DNA of 64,000 nt from contig JAEZCE010000077.1 of assembly GCA_023429995.1 (NCBI GenBank), positions 1-64,000 on the forward strand, written 5' to 3'. The notes under the pieces are model-generated. The model had not been told where the DNA came from, did no database searches, and was given only the letters and a program-made list of their open reading frames with translations. Origin of the DNA: Bacillota bacterium. GTDB lineage: Bacteria; Bacillota; UBA4882; UBA8346. Within the stretch, counting starts at the first letter, position 1. Each line of letters begins with the position of its first letter. The translations under genes were made by a program, and so were the position numbers. This document shows positions 34,301 to 42,878 of this stretch, one piece after another.

Positions 34301-35842
34301 ATGAAAGTGGATATGTCTTTTTTGAAAGATTTAGGTATCAGCGAAAAAAATGCCGGCGCTTACTGCGGAGAATGGCTATATAGCCAGGATGCTCCTCTGA
34401 TGGATGTTGTCACACCGATTACCGGCGAATTCATCGCATCGGTGTACCAGGCTATGCCGGAAGAATACGAAAAAGTTGTGGTCCAAACCCAAAAGGCATT
34501 TAAGTCATGGAGAAGTATTCCTGCGCCGAAAAGAGGAGAAATTGTCAGGCTTATTGGCAATGAGCTCCGCAAATACAAACATTTGCTGGGTAAGCTCGTC
34601 ACACTGGAAATGGGTAAAATTTTACCTGAAGGTGAAGGCGAAGTCCAAGAGATGATTGATATCGCCGATTTCGCAGTGGGATTATCGCGCCAGCTTTATG
34701 GCTTAACCATTGCCAGCGAGCGTGAACAGCACCGTTTGTATGAACAATGGCATCCGTTGGGATCTGTTGGTGTAATAACTGCGTTTAATTTTCCTGTTGC
34801 GGTTTGGTCATGGAATGCTTTGATTGCTGCCGTTTGCGGTGACGTGGTGATTTGGAAACCTTCCAGCGACACACCGTTAACTGCCATTGCAGTTCAAAAA
34901 ATTGTCGATGGGGTCGTAAAAAGCCAGGGACTGCCGAATGGCATTTTTAATTTACTGGTTGGTCCTGGTACCATTGTGGGACAGAAGATGCTTGAAGATA
35001 AAAAGATTCCCCTTGTAAGCTTTACCGGCAGCATCCTCATGGGACAGAGGGTTGCAGAGTACGTGGCGCGCCGTTTTGGTAAATCTCTGCTTGAATTGGG
35101 CGGTAATAACGCCATAATTATCAGTGAGCATGCCAATCTGGAAATGGTCATGCGTGCAGTATTATTTTGCGCAGTGGGAACTGCCGGGCAGAGATGTACA
35201 ACTGCCAGACGTTTGATAATCCATGAATCCGTTTACAAAATACTCGCTAATAAACTAATTAGTGCTTACAAACAGGTTAAAATCGGTAACCCCATGGATT
35301 CCGGGATAATTATGGGCCCAATGGTAAACAGGGAGGCAGTTGCTAATATGATGGACGCATTGAAAAGATTGAAAGAGGAAGGTGGTAGAGTTCTGTACGG
35401 CGGAGAATTGCTGGATGGCGAGGAATTCGAAAGCGGATGTTATGTTACTCCCTGTATCGCCGAGGCAAAAAGTCATTATAAAGTCGTGCAGAATGAAACC
35501 TTTGCACCGATTTTATATTTAATAAAGTATAAAGATTTGGATGAAGCTATTGAAATTCAAAACGGTGTTCCTCAGGGATTGTCCTCTGCCATATTCTCTA
35601 CTAATATGATGGAAGTAGAGCGGTTTCTGGGGCCGGAAGGATCGGATTGCGGTATTGCCAACGCAAATATTGGGACTTCGGGTGCGGAAATCGGCGGGGC
35701 TTTTGGTGGAGAAAAGGAAACAGGCGGGGGGCGTGAATCCGGATCTGATGCCTGGAAGGCATACATGAGAAGGCAAACAGTGACTATCAATTGGGGGACA
35801 AATTTGCCCTTGGCACAGGGAATTAAATTTGGAGATTTTTAA
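34301..35842 (+). CDS. ALDH7-type aldehyde dehydrogenase (aminoadipate semialdehyde dehydrogenase-like)
   Basis: A 513-residue aldehyde dehydrogenase of the antiquitin (ALDH7A1) type. AFNFPVAVWSWNA, LLELGGNNA (catalytic Glu) and TAGQRCTTARR with catalytic Cys299 are present. The C-terminal GGEKETGGGRESGSDAWK is the antiquitin hallmark. These enzymes oxidise aminoadipate semialdehyde to L-2-aminoadipate, the step after lysine 6-dehydrogenase. With the dehydrogenase at 32108 this suggests a two-step route from lysine to aminoadipate. Start ATG behind GGGGTG. The stop is followed by sequence without genes up to the regulator remnant. Confidence 0.92.
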   Translation: MKVDMSFLKDLGISEKNAGAYCGEWLYSQDAPLMDVVTPITGEFIASVYQAMPEEYEKVVVQTQKAFKSWRSIPAPKRGEIVRLIGNELRKYKHLLGKLVTLEMGKILPEGEGEVQEMIDIADFAVGLSRQLYGLTIASEREQHRLYEQWHPLGSVGVITAFNFPVAVWSWNALIAAVCGDVVIWKPSSDTPLTAIAVQKIVDGVVKSQGLPNGIFNLLVGPGTIVGQKMLEDKKIPLVSFTGSILMGQRVAEYVARRFGKSLLELGGNNAIIISEHANLEMVMRAVLFCAVGTAGQRCTTARRLIIHESVYKILANKLISAYKQVKIGNPMDSGIIMGPMVNREAVANMMDALKRLKEEGGRVLYGGELLDGEEFESGCYVTPCIAEAKSHYKVVQNETFAPILYLIKYKDLDEAIEIQNGVPQGLSSAIFSTNMMEVERFLGPEGSDCGIANANIGTSGAEIGGAFGGEKETGGGRESGSDAWKAYMRRQTVTINWGTNLPLAQGIKFGDF

Positions 35843-36121
35843 CCAAATGGGAACGGTACAGGATGATGGATTTTTCCCTATTAATGGGGATGTGCTGTTC
35901 TTATACCCCTGGGTGGGGGCTTTAGAGATAATTTTAATAGGGATGCTACATTAAATGAATTATACCATCTGGGGATAGCTTTAACTCAACTGATATAGAG
36001 GGGGCCATTAATATTGTTTGCAATGCAGCCTAGAAACATTGGAAAATGCTGGGCGAGATGCAAAGAGTGTTGATTTCATCTTACGGTCCAATGTAGTAAC
36101 CGATTCCGGTCCAAGGTAGTC
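35843..36121. other. Spacer before the regulator remnant
   Basis: No gene or clear regulatory site seen. Probably decayed sequence belonging to the regulator locus at 36122. Confidence 0.4.
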
Positions 36122-36574
36122 GTCATTGGATCCAGATCTATCGGTGAACGAATCGTCCTTATAAGAAAACAATTTGATATGAATCAAGGTCTTGTTTCAA
36201 AATTTGAAAAGAATAAACGTGAGCCTTCAAAGGGGTTTCTTAATGCCATGATGCTGCGGTTTGGGGCTAATCCGGAATGGCTAATGACCGGTGAAGGGGA
36301 AATGTTTATTACGTCGGAGGAGTATATCGCCAGAGGGATGGAACTCCTGGGCCCTGCTTCAATGAGCCGGGGGTTTGCCAATGTTTTAAAAGAGTCCCGG
36401 TTTACGGAGTTTCAATCTTTCCTGGATGCGGACAAGTTTGATCCGGAACGCGGAGAGGATGAACCAGGTGAATTCCCAACAGGCGGCCTGGGTATGGCGC
36501 GAAGGAGACGGCAGAATCCGCAGGGCCGGTTCGTCAAGGGATATTTGAAGAAAGGTGAACGGTTGGCGGGATGA
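36122..36574 (+). pseudogene. XRE-type regulator remnant, copy B
   Basis: Upstream of the Met at 36179 the frame still reads IGERIVLIRKQFDMNQ, the usual start of an XRE helix-turn-helix protein, then continues GLVSKFEKNKREPS. Between NQ and GLV about 10-12 residues (turn and recognition region, usually ending in a SQ) are missing, so the DNA-binding domain is damaged. No start codon is found in frame back to a stop at 36071. After EFPTGG the frame is shifted relative to copy A (29663), returning at RFVKGYL. Almost certainly non-functional. Confidence 0.75.
36305..36557 (+). repeat. Direct repeat B bounding the lysine island
   Basis: Counterpart of 29705-29967; starts at the same codon and ends before the regulator stop. 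It has several small deletions relative to copy A. The pair could recombine and delete the 6.6-kb segment. Confidence 0.85.
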
Positions 36575-36601
36575 GTTTTATGCTTTTCCCACCCCAGATG
36601 C

Positions 36602-37234
36602 TCAACCCTTTATTTTCGCCAAAAAGGGTTTGGTTTTGTTAATGACGGGGTCCATGACCATGCCGGTGCACAGGATGGAAATCACGGTGCCAATACCGAT
36701 TTTGCCGCCAAATACGATCCCTAGGATGCCTAAAAGGGCATCAAAAATGATTTTGGCCGTTTTATATTTTAGTTTGCTGTGCTGATAAATGATAGCCACG
36801 ATCGCCTCGAGAGGTCCCAGCCCAAAATCCACCGCAACGTAAATGCCCAGTCCCACTCCCATCAGCAAGGTTCCTACTGCGGATACCGCAATTTTATAAG
36901 GAAATGCCAAAGAAACCAGGTTCAAAGGGCCTATCACGGCGGAGGCCAGGTTGACATAGAGGCCCAGCATAAAAGTGCAAAGGACCGTACCTACACTGAT
37001 ATGTTTTCGGGCCAGGATCAAAAGCGCCAATAGAAAGACTGCATTGGCAAGGATGTTCGCGTTACCCTGCGAGATATGGATCAAATTGTGGAGGCCATCT
37101 GCAAAAGTCCCCATCGGGGAAGAGCCAAGCTCCACCGAATACAAAAGAGCCAGCCCGATACCATTGATGAAAAGTCCGAAACTAATCACCAGAATTCGAA
37201 TAATGAAACGTTTGATTTGTTCCTGTGATTTCAA
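36602..37234 (-). CDS. YczE/YitT-like integral membrane protein
   Basis: A 210-residue membrane protein with five or six hydrophobic helices; GLALLYSVELGSSPMGTFAD and GVGLGIYVAVDFGLGPLEA repeat a G-x-G/P-x-x pattern typical of the YczE family of unknown function (possible permease). The start is a TTG at 37234, supported by AGGGG seven bases upstream; the longer frame to 37348 has no ribosome site and adds a hydrophilic extension. It is divergent from the LacI regulator, so the 352-base gap probably holds both promoters. Confidence 0.8.
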   Translation of the reverse strand: MKSQEQIKRFIIRILVISFGLFINGIGLALLYSVELGSSPMGTFADGLHNLIHISQGNANILANAVFLLALLILARKHISVGTVLCTFMLGLYVNLASAVIGPLNLVSLAFPYKIAVSAVGTLLMGVGLGIYVAVDFGLGPLEAIVAIIYQHSKLKYKTAKIIFDALLGILGIVFGGKIGIGTVISILCTGMVMDPVINKTKPFLAKIKG

Positions 37235-37586
37235 AGTAGGTCCCCTCGCTGTTATGATCATTCCATATGAAATTAAGTTTATCGTTTTATCCAACCGTTC
37301 GATTGAAACGGCCCCTGTTTTTTCTTGCGATAAAACCTCATTGGACATTCGCTTTTTATCTCAATAAGCATTTTATCAGGGGGATTTGTATTAGTCAACC
37401 ATAAAACATTAATTTCCATATCATTTGCTGTTTGATGGATTGACTAACACACAATCTGTAGTGTATACTTTATTTAATAATTGATAAAACGTTAAACTAA
37501 TTTAAGTTGATTTCTCATTTTGAAATATTGGCCAGTTGCTTTCAAGTTTCAGCGTAATCCAGATCGATATATGAAGGTGGAGTGTC
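37235..37586. other. Divergent promoter region between yczE-like and lacI-type genes
   Basis: No gene. AT-rich from 37380 to 37520. Contains the palindromic site at 37485-37496. Confidence 0.5.
37485..37496. promoter_or_regulatory. Possible LacI-type operator
   Basis: TAAAACGTTAAA has the central CG and partial dyad symmetry of LacI-family operators (AAAACGTT core) and lies 90 bases before the LacI-type gene, where autoregulation or control of the divergent gene could occur. Confidence 0.45.
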
Positions 37587-38597
37587 ATGGGCGCGACAAT
37601 CAAAGACGTCGCCAAAAAGGCGGGCGTTTCCCCGACAACGGTTTCTCTGGTTTTTAACAACCGGGAATCAAGAGTTTCCGAAGCTACCAGGGAACGGGTA
37701 ATGGCTGTTGCCAGAGAGCTAAATTATTATCCGAATCATTTTGCAGCCAGTCTAGTCACAAAGAAGTCACATATTATCGGCGTGGTTTCCGATTCGGTCA
37801 ATATCTTTTCCGCCCAGGTAATCGCCGGTATTGTCAAACAAGCGAAGCAGGAAGGGTATCAAGTTGTTCAGGTCAGCGCCTCCCAGGAAAGTGAAGATGA
37901 CATCGAATATCTCAATATCTTTTTGAACCAGGGAATCGATGGCGTAATTTTCCCCCATTCCTCCATTGGCAATCTGAAAAATTTGAAAAGCGGATTTCAA
38001 TCGGTAATCTGTTCGGGTATTCCGGCGATTGCCATGGACGTCGAAATTGACGGCGCCACTTCCTGTGCGGATGCATGTGACCACGTGTACGGCGGATATT
38101 TGGCAACCCGCCATCTGATCGATTACGGGCACCACAAGATCGGCGCTATATCCGGCCCGAAAGACTATGTCAGTTCCGTAAAACGTTTGGACGGGTACCG
38201 TAAGGCGTTGGAGGAGGCGGGAATTCCTTTCGACCCTTCGCTGGTTTACACCGGCAACTACAAACTGGAAAGCGGTCAAGACGCTCTGCCGTATCTTCTG
38301 GGCAAAGGGGTAACCGCGATTTTCGCATTTAACGATATGATAGCTCTCGGCCTTTATAAAGCTATTCGCAACTACCGGATGTCCATTCCGAAAGATATCT
38401 CCGTCATCGGATATGACGATATCTTCATTTCCGATGTTTTGGAGGTTCCGCTTACCACAGTCCATATTCCCATTGAGGATATCGGGAGACGCGCGGCGCA
38501 GGAACTTATCGCGCTGATTGAGAATAAGCAGCCGGTCGCGGAACTGAAAAAGATTGAACCCGTCCTGATGGTACGCGCCAGTACCATGAGAATTTAG
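37587..38597 (+). CDS. LacI-family transcriptional regulator
   Basis: A 336-residue LacI/GalR regulator. N-terminal DNA-binding domain ATIKDVAKKAGVSPTTVSLV with hinge helix (NHFAASLVTKK), then a PBP1-like effector domain (HIIGVVSDSVN, GIDGVIFPHSS, TAIFAFNDMIALGLYKA, ISVIGYDDI). Effector is unknown, but the gene lies directly before an ECF transporter/uridine phosphorylase operon, so a nucleoside or ribose-type ligand is likely. A GAAACcCGTTTC palindrome downstream fits an operator. Confidence 0.92.
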   Translation: MGATIKDVAKKAGVSPTTVSLVFNNRESRVSEATRERVMAVARELNYYPNHFAASLVTKKSHIIGVVSDSVNIFSAQVIAGIVKQAKQEGYQVVQVSASQESEDDIEYLNIFLNQGIDGVIFPHSSIGNLKNLKSGFQSVICSGIPAIAMDVEIDGATSCADACDHVYGGYLATRHLIDYGHHKIGAISGPKDYVSSVKRLDGYRKALEEAGIPFDPSLVYTGNYKLESGQDALPYLLGKGVTAIFAFNDMIALGLYKAIRNYRMSIPKDISVIGYDDIFISDVLEVPLTTVHIPIEDIGRRAAQELIALIENKQPVAELKKIEPVLMVRASTMRI

Positions 38598-38629
38598 CTG
38601 TCCCGCGTATTTTCTAAGATAACAGAATC

Positions 38630-38641
38630 GAAACCCGTTTC
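38630..38641. promoter_or_regulatory. Palindromic operator before the ECF operon
   Basis: GAAACCCGTTTC has perfectly matched half-sites (GAAAC/GTTTC) around CC. It overlaps a longer hairpin CCCGTTT/AAACGGG (38634-38656). It lies between the LacI gene and the ECF operon, the expected place for a LacI operator. Another hairpin (GCCCCT/AGGGGC) follows. Confidence 0.5.
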
Positions 38642-38833
38642 CGGAAAGAAAACGGGGGAAAGCCCCTTCCTGGAGTTGAAAGAAACAGGGGCCATTCTAT
38701 GCTGGGGAGGTGTTGCCGGCCCAAAAAGCAGACCTAAAACCAAGTTGTTACGGCTTCGGCTTTACTTTGATGTTGTAACGCTGGTCTAGCAACAAAAACA
38801 TCAATCGGAAACACAAAAAGGGAGGGTATTTAA

Positions 38834-39454
38834 ATGAATGAAAAACCAAAACATTTAATTCGAGAAGACTTTTCCATGCTGGCTTTACTGACAATACCGA
38901 TTGCCGTAGCCGTAAATTTTGTTGGGTCACAGATCCATCATGTCCTGTCCCTACCGCTCTTTCTGGACACCATCGGCACATTTTTCGTGGCAATGCTTTG
39001 CGGACCTTGGGTCGGCGCCTTGACGGGCCTCATCGGCAACCTGGTGCTGGGCATCACCAATCCCAGCGCGATTCCGTTTGCAGTGACCAGTGTTGCGGTT
39101 GGCCTTACAGCGGGCTTCCTGGCGCGCGCCAAAATGTTTGACGGCTGGTGGAAACTGGTGATTACTATCATTGTGACATCGCTGGTATCCACGATTACCT
39201 CTGCGCCGATTGCCGTCTTGGTGTTCGGTGGGGTAACCAGCTCCGCAGATTCACTGTTTGCTGCAACCCTGATGGCTTCCGGCGTGAACATCTGGAAAGC
39301 TGTCATCGGCACCAGCCTGTTGTTTACCTGTATCGACAGAATCATCGCCATTATTGTCACCTGGTTAATCATTCGGGTGATTCCGGCCAGAACTCTGATT
39401 AAATATAGTCTGGGTAAAAATTACATCAAAAACTCCCACTCCAAGGTGGCGTAA
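38834..39454 (+). CDS. ECF transporter S component (likely nucleoside)
   Basis: A 206-residue membrane protein with about six helices, resembling energy-coupling-factor S components (LFLDTIGTFFVAMLCGPWVGALTGLIGNLVLGI region). S components bind the substrate and dock onto a shared T-A-A' module; here that module is encoded directly downstream, so this is a dedicated group I-type system. Substrate is inferred as a nucleoside because uridine phosphorylase and phosphopentomutase genes follow. GGGAGGG site 8 bases before the ATG. Confidence 0.85.
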   Translation: MNEKPKHLIREDFSMLALLTIPIAVAVNFVGSQIHHVLSLPLFLDTIGTFFVAMLCGPWVGALTGLIGNLVLGITNPSAIPFAVTSVAVGLTAGFLARAKMFDGWWKLVITIIVTSLVSTITSAPIAVLVFGGVTSSADSLFAATLMASGVNIWKAVIGTSLLFTCIDRIIAIIVTWLIIRVIPARTLIKYSLGKNYIKNSHSKVA

Positions 39455-39533
39455 GCCGGAAGTAAAATGGCCGGCGCCGCCTTAGAGGCCCTGTGAAGGG
39501 TGAAAAAGGCGGCGCCTATAAGGAGTCAAACAC

Positions 39534-40325
39534 ATGTACAGAGAAAGACTGAATATTGTTAAGAAAAATCCCCTTGCCGCATTGTATCCATCGGCAAAGG
39601 GGTGGATTGTCATCCTGTATTGCATATGCGTAGCCATTCTGGCAACCATACGGATGAACGGCTATGCGCTCTATCTGATTCCGTTTTTTATAACGATTCC
39701 GGTTCTTTTTGCCGTCAGCGGCATCTGGAAAAAATTCTTTACCTTATATAAAGGCATATTTATCTTTATCGCCTTTATATTTGTCGTGCAGACCCTGGTG
39801 ATTCGAAGCGATGTGGTCCTGTACCATTTCGGAATCATCAATATCTATCAGGAAGGTCTTCGACGTGCGATTTTCCTGTGTTTTATCATCCTAAACGTCT
39901 CCGGAATCCTTTTATGGTTCTTCCAGACGACTGAAACGAAGGAAATGACTTATGCCCTGGAAAGAATGGGCATCAGTTACAAAGCATCTTTTGTTTTTTT
40001 ATCGACCTTTCAGATGATTGAAGTTCTCGGAAAAAGTTCCAAGACCATTATGAATGCGCAAAGAGCGCGCGGCATTGAAACGGAGGGGAATTTATTGGTG
40101 CGTTGCAAAGCCTTTTTCCCGATGATTGTCCCTCTGGTGGTAGGCTCGATCATGAATACGGAGGAACGGGTATTAACCCTCGAATGCAAGGGATTCGACA
40201 CCCAATGCCCCAAAACGCGTTTGCTGGAGCTGAAAAAATCAGGAAATGAATGGAAAGCGATTGCGTTTTCCGCAATCGTAACGGCAGCCATATTGATTGG
40301 GAGGATTATGCTGTGGGTAATGTAG
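39534..40325 (+). CDS. ECF transporter T component (EcfT)
   Basis: A 263-residue membrane protein of the CbiQ/EcfT family with five hydrophobic helices in the first two-thirds. The cytoplasmic coupling motifs are seen as MNAQRARGIETEG (A-R-G) and a second charged helix ECKGFDTQC-type (ARG/KG-G). It would connect the S component to the two ATPases. Start behind AAGGAG. It overlaps the first ATPase gene by 13 bases. Confidence 0.87.
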   Translation: MYRERLNIVKKNPLAALYPSAKGWIVILYCICVAILATIRMNGYALYLIPFFITIPVLFAVSGIWKKFFTLYKGIFIFIAFIFVVQTLVIRSDVVLYHFGIINIYQEGLRRAIFLCFIILNVSGILLWFFQTTETKEMTYALERMGISYKASFVFLSTFQMIEVLGKSSKTIMNAQRARGIETEGNLLVRCKAFFPMIVPLVVGSIMNTEERVLTLECKGFDTQCPKTRLLELKKSGNEWKAIAFSAIVTAAILIGRIMLWVM

Positions 40326-41176
40326 TTGAATTTCAAAATGTAACATACACCTATCCTCTGTCCGGCAAACCGGCCATTAAAAATATGAATTTTCAAATCG
40401 AAGCAGGAAAATTTTACGGGATAATCGGCGAAAACGGTTCCGGAAAGACCACTCTTTGTTCGCTGATACGCGGTTTTGCGCCCAATTTTTATAAGGGCGA
40501 GTTGGAAGGGGAAGTCCTCGTGGACGGAAAGCCGACCTTAGAGTATGGTCCGGGGGAGCTTGCCTTGAAGATCGGATATGTATTTCAAAATCCCTTTAAT
40601 CAAATTAGCGGAGTCAAAGATACAGTCTTTGAAGAAGTGGCCTTTGGGCTCGAAAACTTCGGGGTACATCCCGACGAGATCGAGCAGCGCGTTGCCGATG
40701 TGATGGAAATGACGGATATAACGGCTATCGCGTTTAAAAATCCCTTTGAGCTATCAGGCGGGCAGCAGCAGCGCGTGGCGCTTGCATCCACCATCGTGCT
40801 AAAGCCGGATATCCTGGTAATCGATGAACCCACTTCCCAATTGGATCCGGAAGGGACCGAAAGTGTCTTTAAAATTATCAGTGAGATGAAAAGCGAGCGC
40901 AAAACCATCCTGTTGGTGGAACACAAAGTGGATCTGATCGCGGAATACGCCGATGAGATTCTGGTTCTCAAAGACGGTGAATTGATAAAAGCAGGACCCA
41001 AACAGGGTATTTTATCGGACATATCTCTTCTGGAAAAAAATGTCCAGCTCCCTCAAATGGCAATCCTGGGCCATGCCTTACGGGAACAGGGAATGGTGTT
41101 CGATGAGATACCGATCACCGAAAGCCAGGCCGTAGAGGTTGTCAAGAGTCTTCTTGCAAAAGGAGGAAAACTTTAA
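40313..41176 (+). CDS. ECF transporter ATP-binding protein A1
   Basis: A 287-residue ATPase: Walker A GENGSGKTT, Q-loop YVFQNPFNQ, signature LSGGQQQRVAL and Walker B ILVIDEPTSQLD, all intact. The GTG at 40313 is selected because GGGAGG lies 8 bases before it; upstream residues in the same frame are not conserved and overlap ecfT. It would dimerise with the A2 ATPase, whose signature is degenerate. Confidence 0.9.
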   Translation: MGNVVEFQNVTYTYPLSGKPAIKNMNFQIEAGKFYGIIGENGSGKTTLCSLIRGFAPNFYKGELEGEVLVDGKPTLEYGPGELALKIGYVFQNPFNQISGVKDTVFEEVAFGLENFGVHPDEIEQRVADVMEMTDITAIAFKNPFELSGGQQQRVALASTIVLKPDILVIDEPTSQLDPEGTESVFKIISEMKSERKTILLVEHKVDLIAEYADEILVLKDGELIKAGPKQGILSDISLLEKNVQLPQMAILGHALREQGMVFDEIPITESQAVEVVKSLLAKGGKL

Positions 41177-41997
41177 TGGCCCATATCACACTGGATCACG
41201 TCAGTTATGAATACCCCGGCGGCTTTTTGGCCGTGGACGATATCAGCATGGAGATAGAAAAGGGTGAAAGCATTGCCATCATCGGCCAGAATGGGGCCGG
41301 AAAAACCACAACCGTCAAAATGCTCAACGGCCTTTTACGCCCTACCAAGGGGAATGTGATCATCGGCGATATGAACAGCAAAGATTATACCATTGCCCAG
41401 ATGAGCCGGTCCGTTGGGTATGTATTTCAGAACCCGGATGACCAGATTTTCCATGCGACCATTGATGAAGAAGTCGCTTTCGGTACCAAGGTGCTGAACA
41501 AAACAGCGGAAGAGACCAGAAAACTGGTGGACTATGCTCTGGAAATTACCAATCTGACTCAATTCAAAGATGAAAACCCATTTAACCTTCCTTTTTCAAT
41601 GAGGAAATTTATCTCCATCGCCGCGATCATCGCCATGGACACGCAGGTGATGATTTTTGACGAACCCACGGCCGGCCAGGACAGGTCAGGAAACCTCCGG
41701 CTTTCTTCAATACTGGAGCATTTGCATACCCGGGGCAAAACCTTGGTGACGATTTCCCATGACATGGAATTTGTGGTGAAGAACTTTAAACGCGTGGTGG
41801 TTATGGCCAACAAAAAGATCGTCACCAGCGGCTCTCCATCGGAAATATTTTGGAATTTTGAGGCGCTGGAGGAAGCCATGCTCAAACAGCCTTATGTCAG
41901 CCGACTCTGCAGAACGCTGAACCTGGGTGAGGGAATTGTCACCATGGAGGAAACCGTACAGGCAATCCGCAAATCGCTCAATGGAGGAACAACCTAA
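41176..41997 (+). CDS. ECF transporter ATP-binding protein A2, degenerate signature motif
   Basis: A 273-residue ATPase with intact Walker A GQNGAGKTT, Q-loop YVFQNPDDQI and Walker B VMIFDEPTAGQD. The signature region, LSGGQ in normal ATPases, reads LPFSMRKFISIAA (about residue 138 on). One of the two composite ATP sites should therefore be inactive or weak, as in several heterodimeric ABC transporters. Stop and start overlap by one base (TAATG) at both ends, so translation of A1, A2 and the phosphorylase is coupled. Confidence 0.88.
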   Translation: MAHITLDHVSYEYPGGFLAVDDISMEIEKGESIAIIGQNGAGKTTTVKMLNGLLRPTKGNVIIGDMNSKDYTIAQMSRSVGYVFQNPDDQIFHATIDEEVAFGTKVLNKTAEETRKLVDYALEITNLTQFKDENPFNLPFSMRKFISIAAIIAMDTQVMIFDEPTAGQDRSGNLRLSSILEHLHTRGKTLVTISHDMEFVVKNFKRVVVMANKKIVTSGSPSEIFWNFEALEEAMLKQPYVSRLCRTLNLGEGIVTMEETVQAIRKSLNGGTT

Positions 41998-42794
41998 TGA
42001 TTCAACCTGGAGGAACAGCTAAAATGGCAGAACAATTAACGCACCACTTGAAATGCGCTCAAGGCGACGTTGGCAGATATGTAATCCTTCCCGGAGACCC
42101 TGGCCGCGTACCCAAAATCGCGGCTTATCTGGATAACGCCGTACATATCAAAACGTACCGGGAATTTGTCACTTATACCGGCACGCTGGAGGGGGTAAAA
42201 GTTAGTGTCACTTCGACGGGGATCGGCGGGCCGTCCGCTTCGATTGCCATGGAGGAATTGGTTCAGCTTGGCGCCGACACTTTTATCCGCGTCGGGACCT
42301 GCGGCGGCATCGATAACAGCCTTTTGCCGGGAGACCTGATTATTCCTACCGGCGCCATCCGTAAAGAGGGTACCGGCCGCGAATACGTTCCCATTGAATA
42401 TCCCGCCGTGGCCAATTACGCCTTGGTGCGTGAATTGGATGATGCGGCCACCCGCCTTGGAAAGCGTCGCCATCTCGGCGTCGTGGAATGCAAGGATTCC
42501 TATTACGGCCAGCACGACCCCGACCGCATGCCCATAAGCTACGAGCTTCACCAGAAATGGGAAGCATGGAAAAAGGCCGGCGCGTTAGGCTCGGAAATGG
42601 AGTCGGCCACCCTCTTCATCGTTGCCACCACTCTCCGCGTCCGATGCGCTACCGTGCTTTTACTTTGCCGTAACCGTGAGCGGGAAGCGCTTCTGAAAAC
42701 CGGGGAAGTCAGCACCTGGGAAACGGCGCCGGCGATCGAAACCGCGATTGAAGCATTGCGCAGCCTGATAATAAAAGAGAAGTCCAAAGCATAA
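41997..42794 (+). CDS. udp: Uridine phosphorylase
   Basis: A 265-residue nucleoside phosphorylase of the PNP/UDP family. Motifs match E. coli Udp: ILPGDPGRVPKIA, STGIGGPSASIAMEELVQLG (phosphate/ribose site), IRVGTCGGID, and EMESATLF with the ribose-binding Glu/Met region. The enzyme splits uridine with phosphate into uracil and ribose 1-phosphate, which DeoB (42879) converts to ribose 5-phosphate. Two starts are possible: ATG 41997 (GGAGG upstream, TAATG overlap) or ATG 42024 (GGAGG upstream); the latter gives a more Udp-like N-terminus. The position typical of phosphate Arg in the C-terminal region differs from E. coli, so specificity is inferred. Confidence 0.88.
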   Translation: MIQPGGTAKMAEQLTHHLKCAQGDVGRYVILPGDPGRVPKIAAYLDNAVHIKTYREFVTYTGTLEGVKVSVTSTGIGGPSASIAMEELVQLGADTFIRVGTCGGIDNSLLPGDLIIPTGAIRKEGTGREYVPIEYPAVANYALVRELDDAATRLGKRRHLGVVECKDSYYGQHDPDRMPISYELHQKWEAWKKAGALGSEMESATLFIVATTLRVRCATVLLLCRNREREALLKTGEVSTWETAPAIETAIEALRSLIIKEKSKA

Positions 42795-42822
42795 ACCTTT
42801 AGTTCGGTGATAACAAAGAGCA

Positions 42823-42870
42823 GAGGCTGTCGTAAAAGAAACACTTTTGCGACAGCCTCCGCCTTTTTGT
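42823..42870. terminator. Bidirectional terminator between udp and deoB
   Basis: GAGGCTGTCGTAAAA (42823-42837) and TTTTGCGACAGCCTC (42845-42859) form a 15-bp stem with one wobble, followed by CGCCTTTTT. It serves the convergent udp and deoB genes. The ends resemble those of the MITE-like repeat at 7318. Confidence 0.88.
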
Positions 42871-42878
42871 TCTTTGTC

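Noticed and set aside
38598..38833. Riboswitch before the ECF S component
   Set aside because: Hairpins are present but no known riboswitch core could be matched; the GAAACCCGTTTC palindrome fits a protein operator better.
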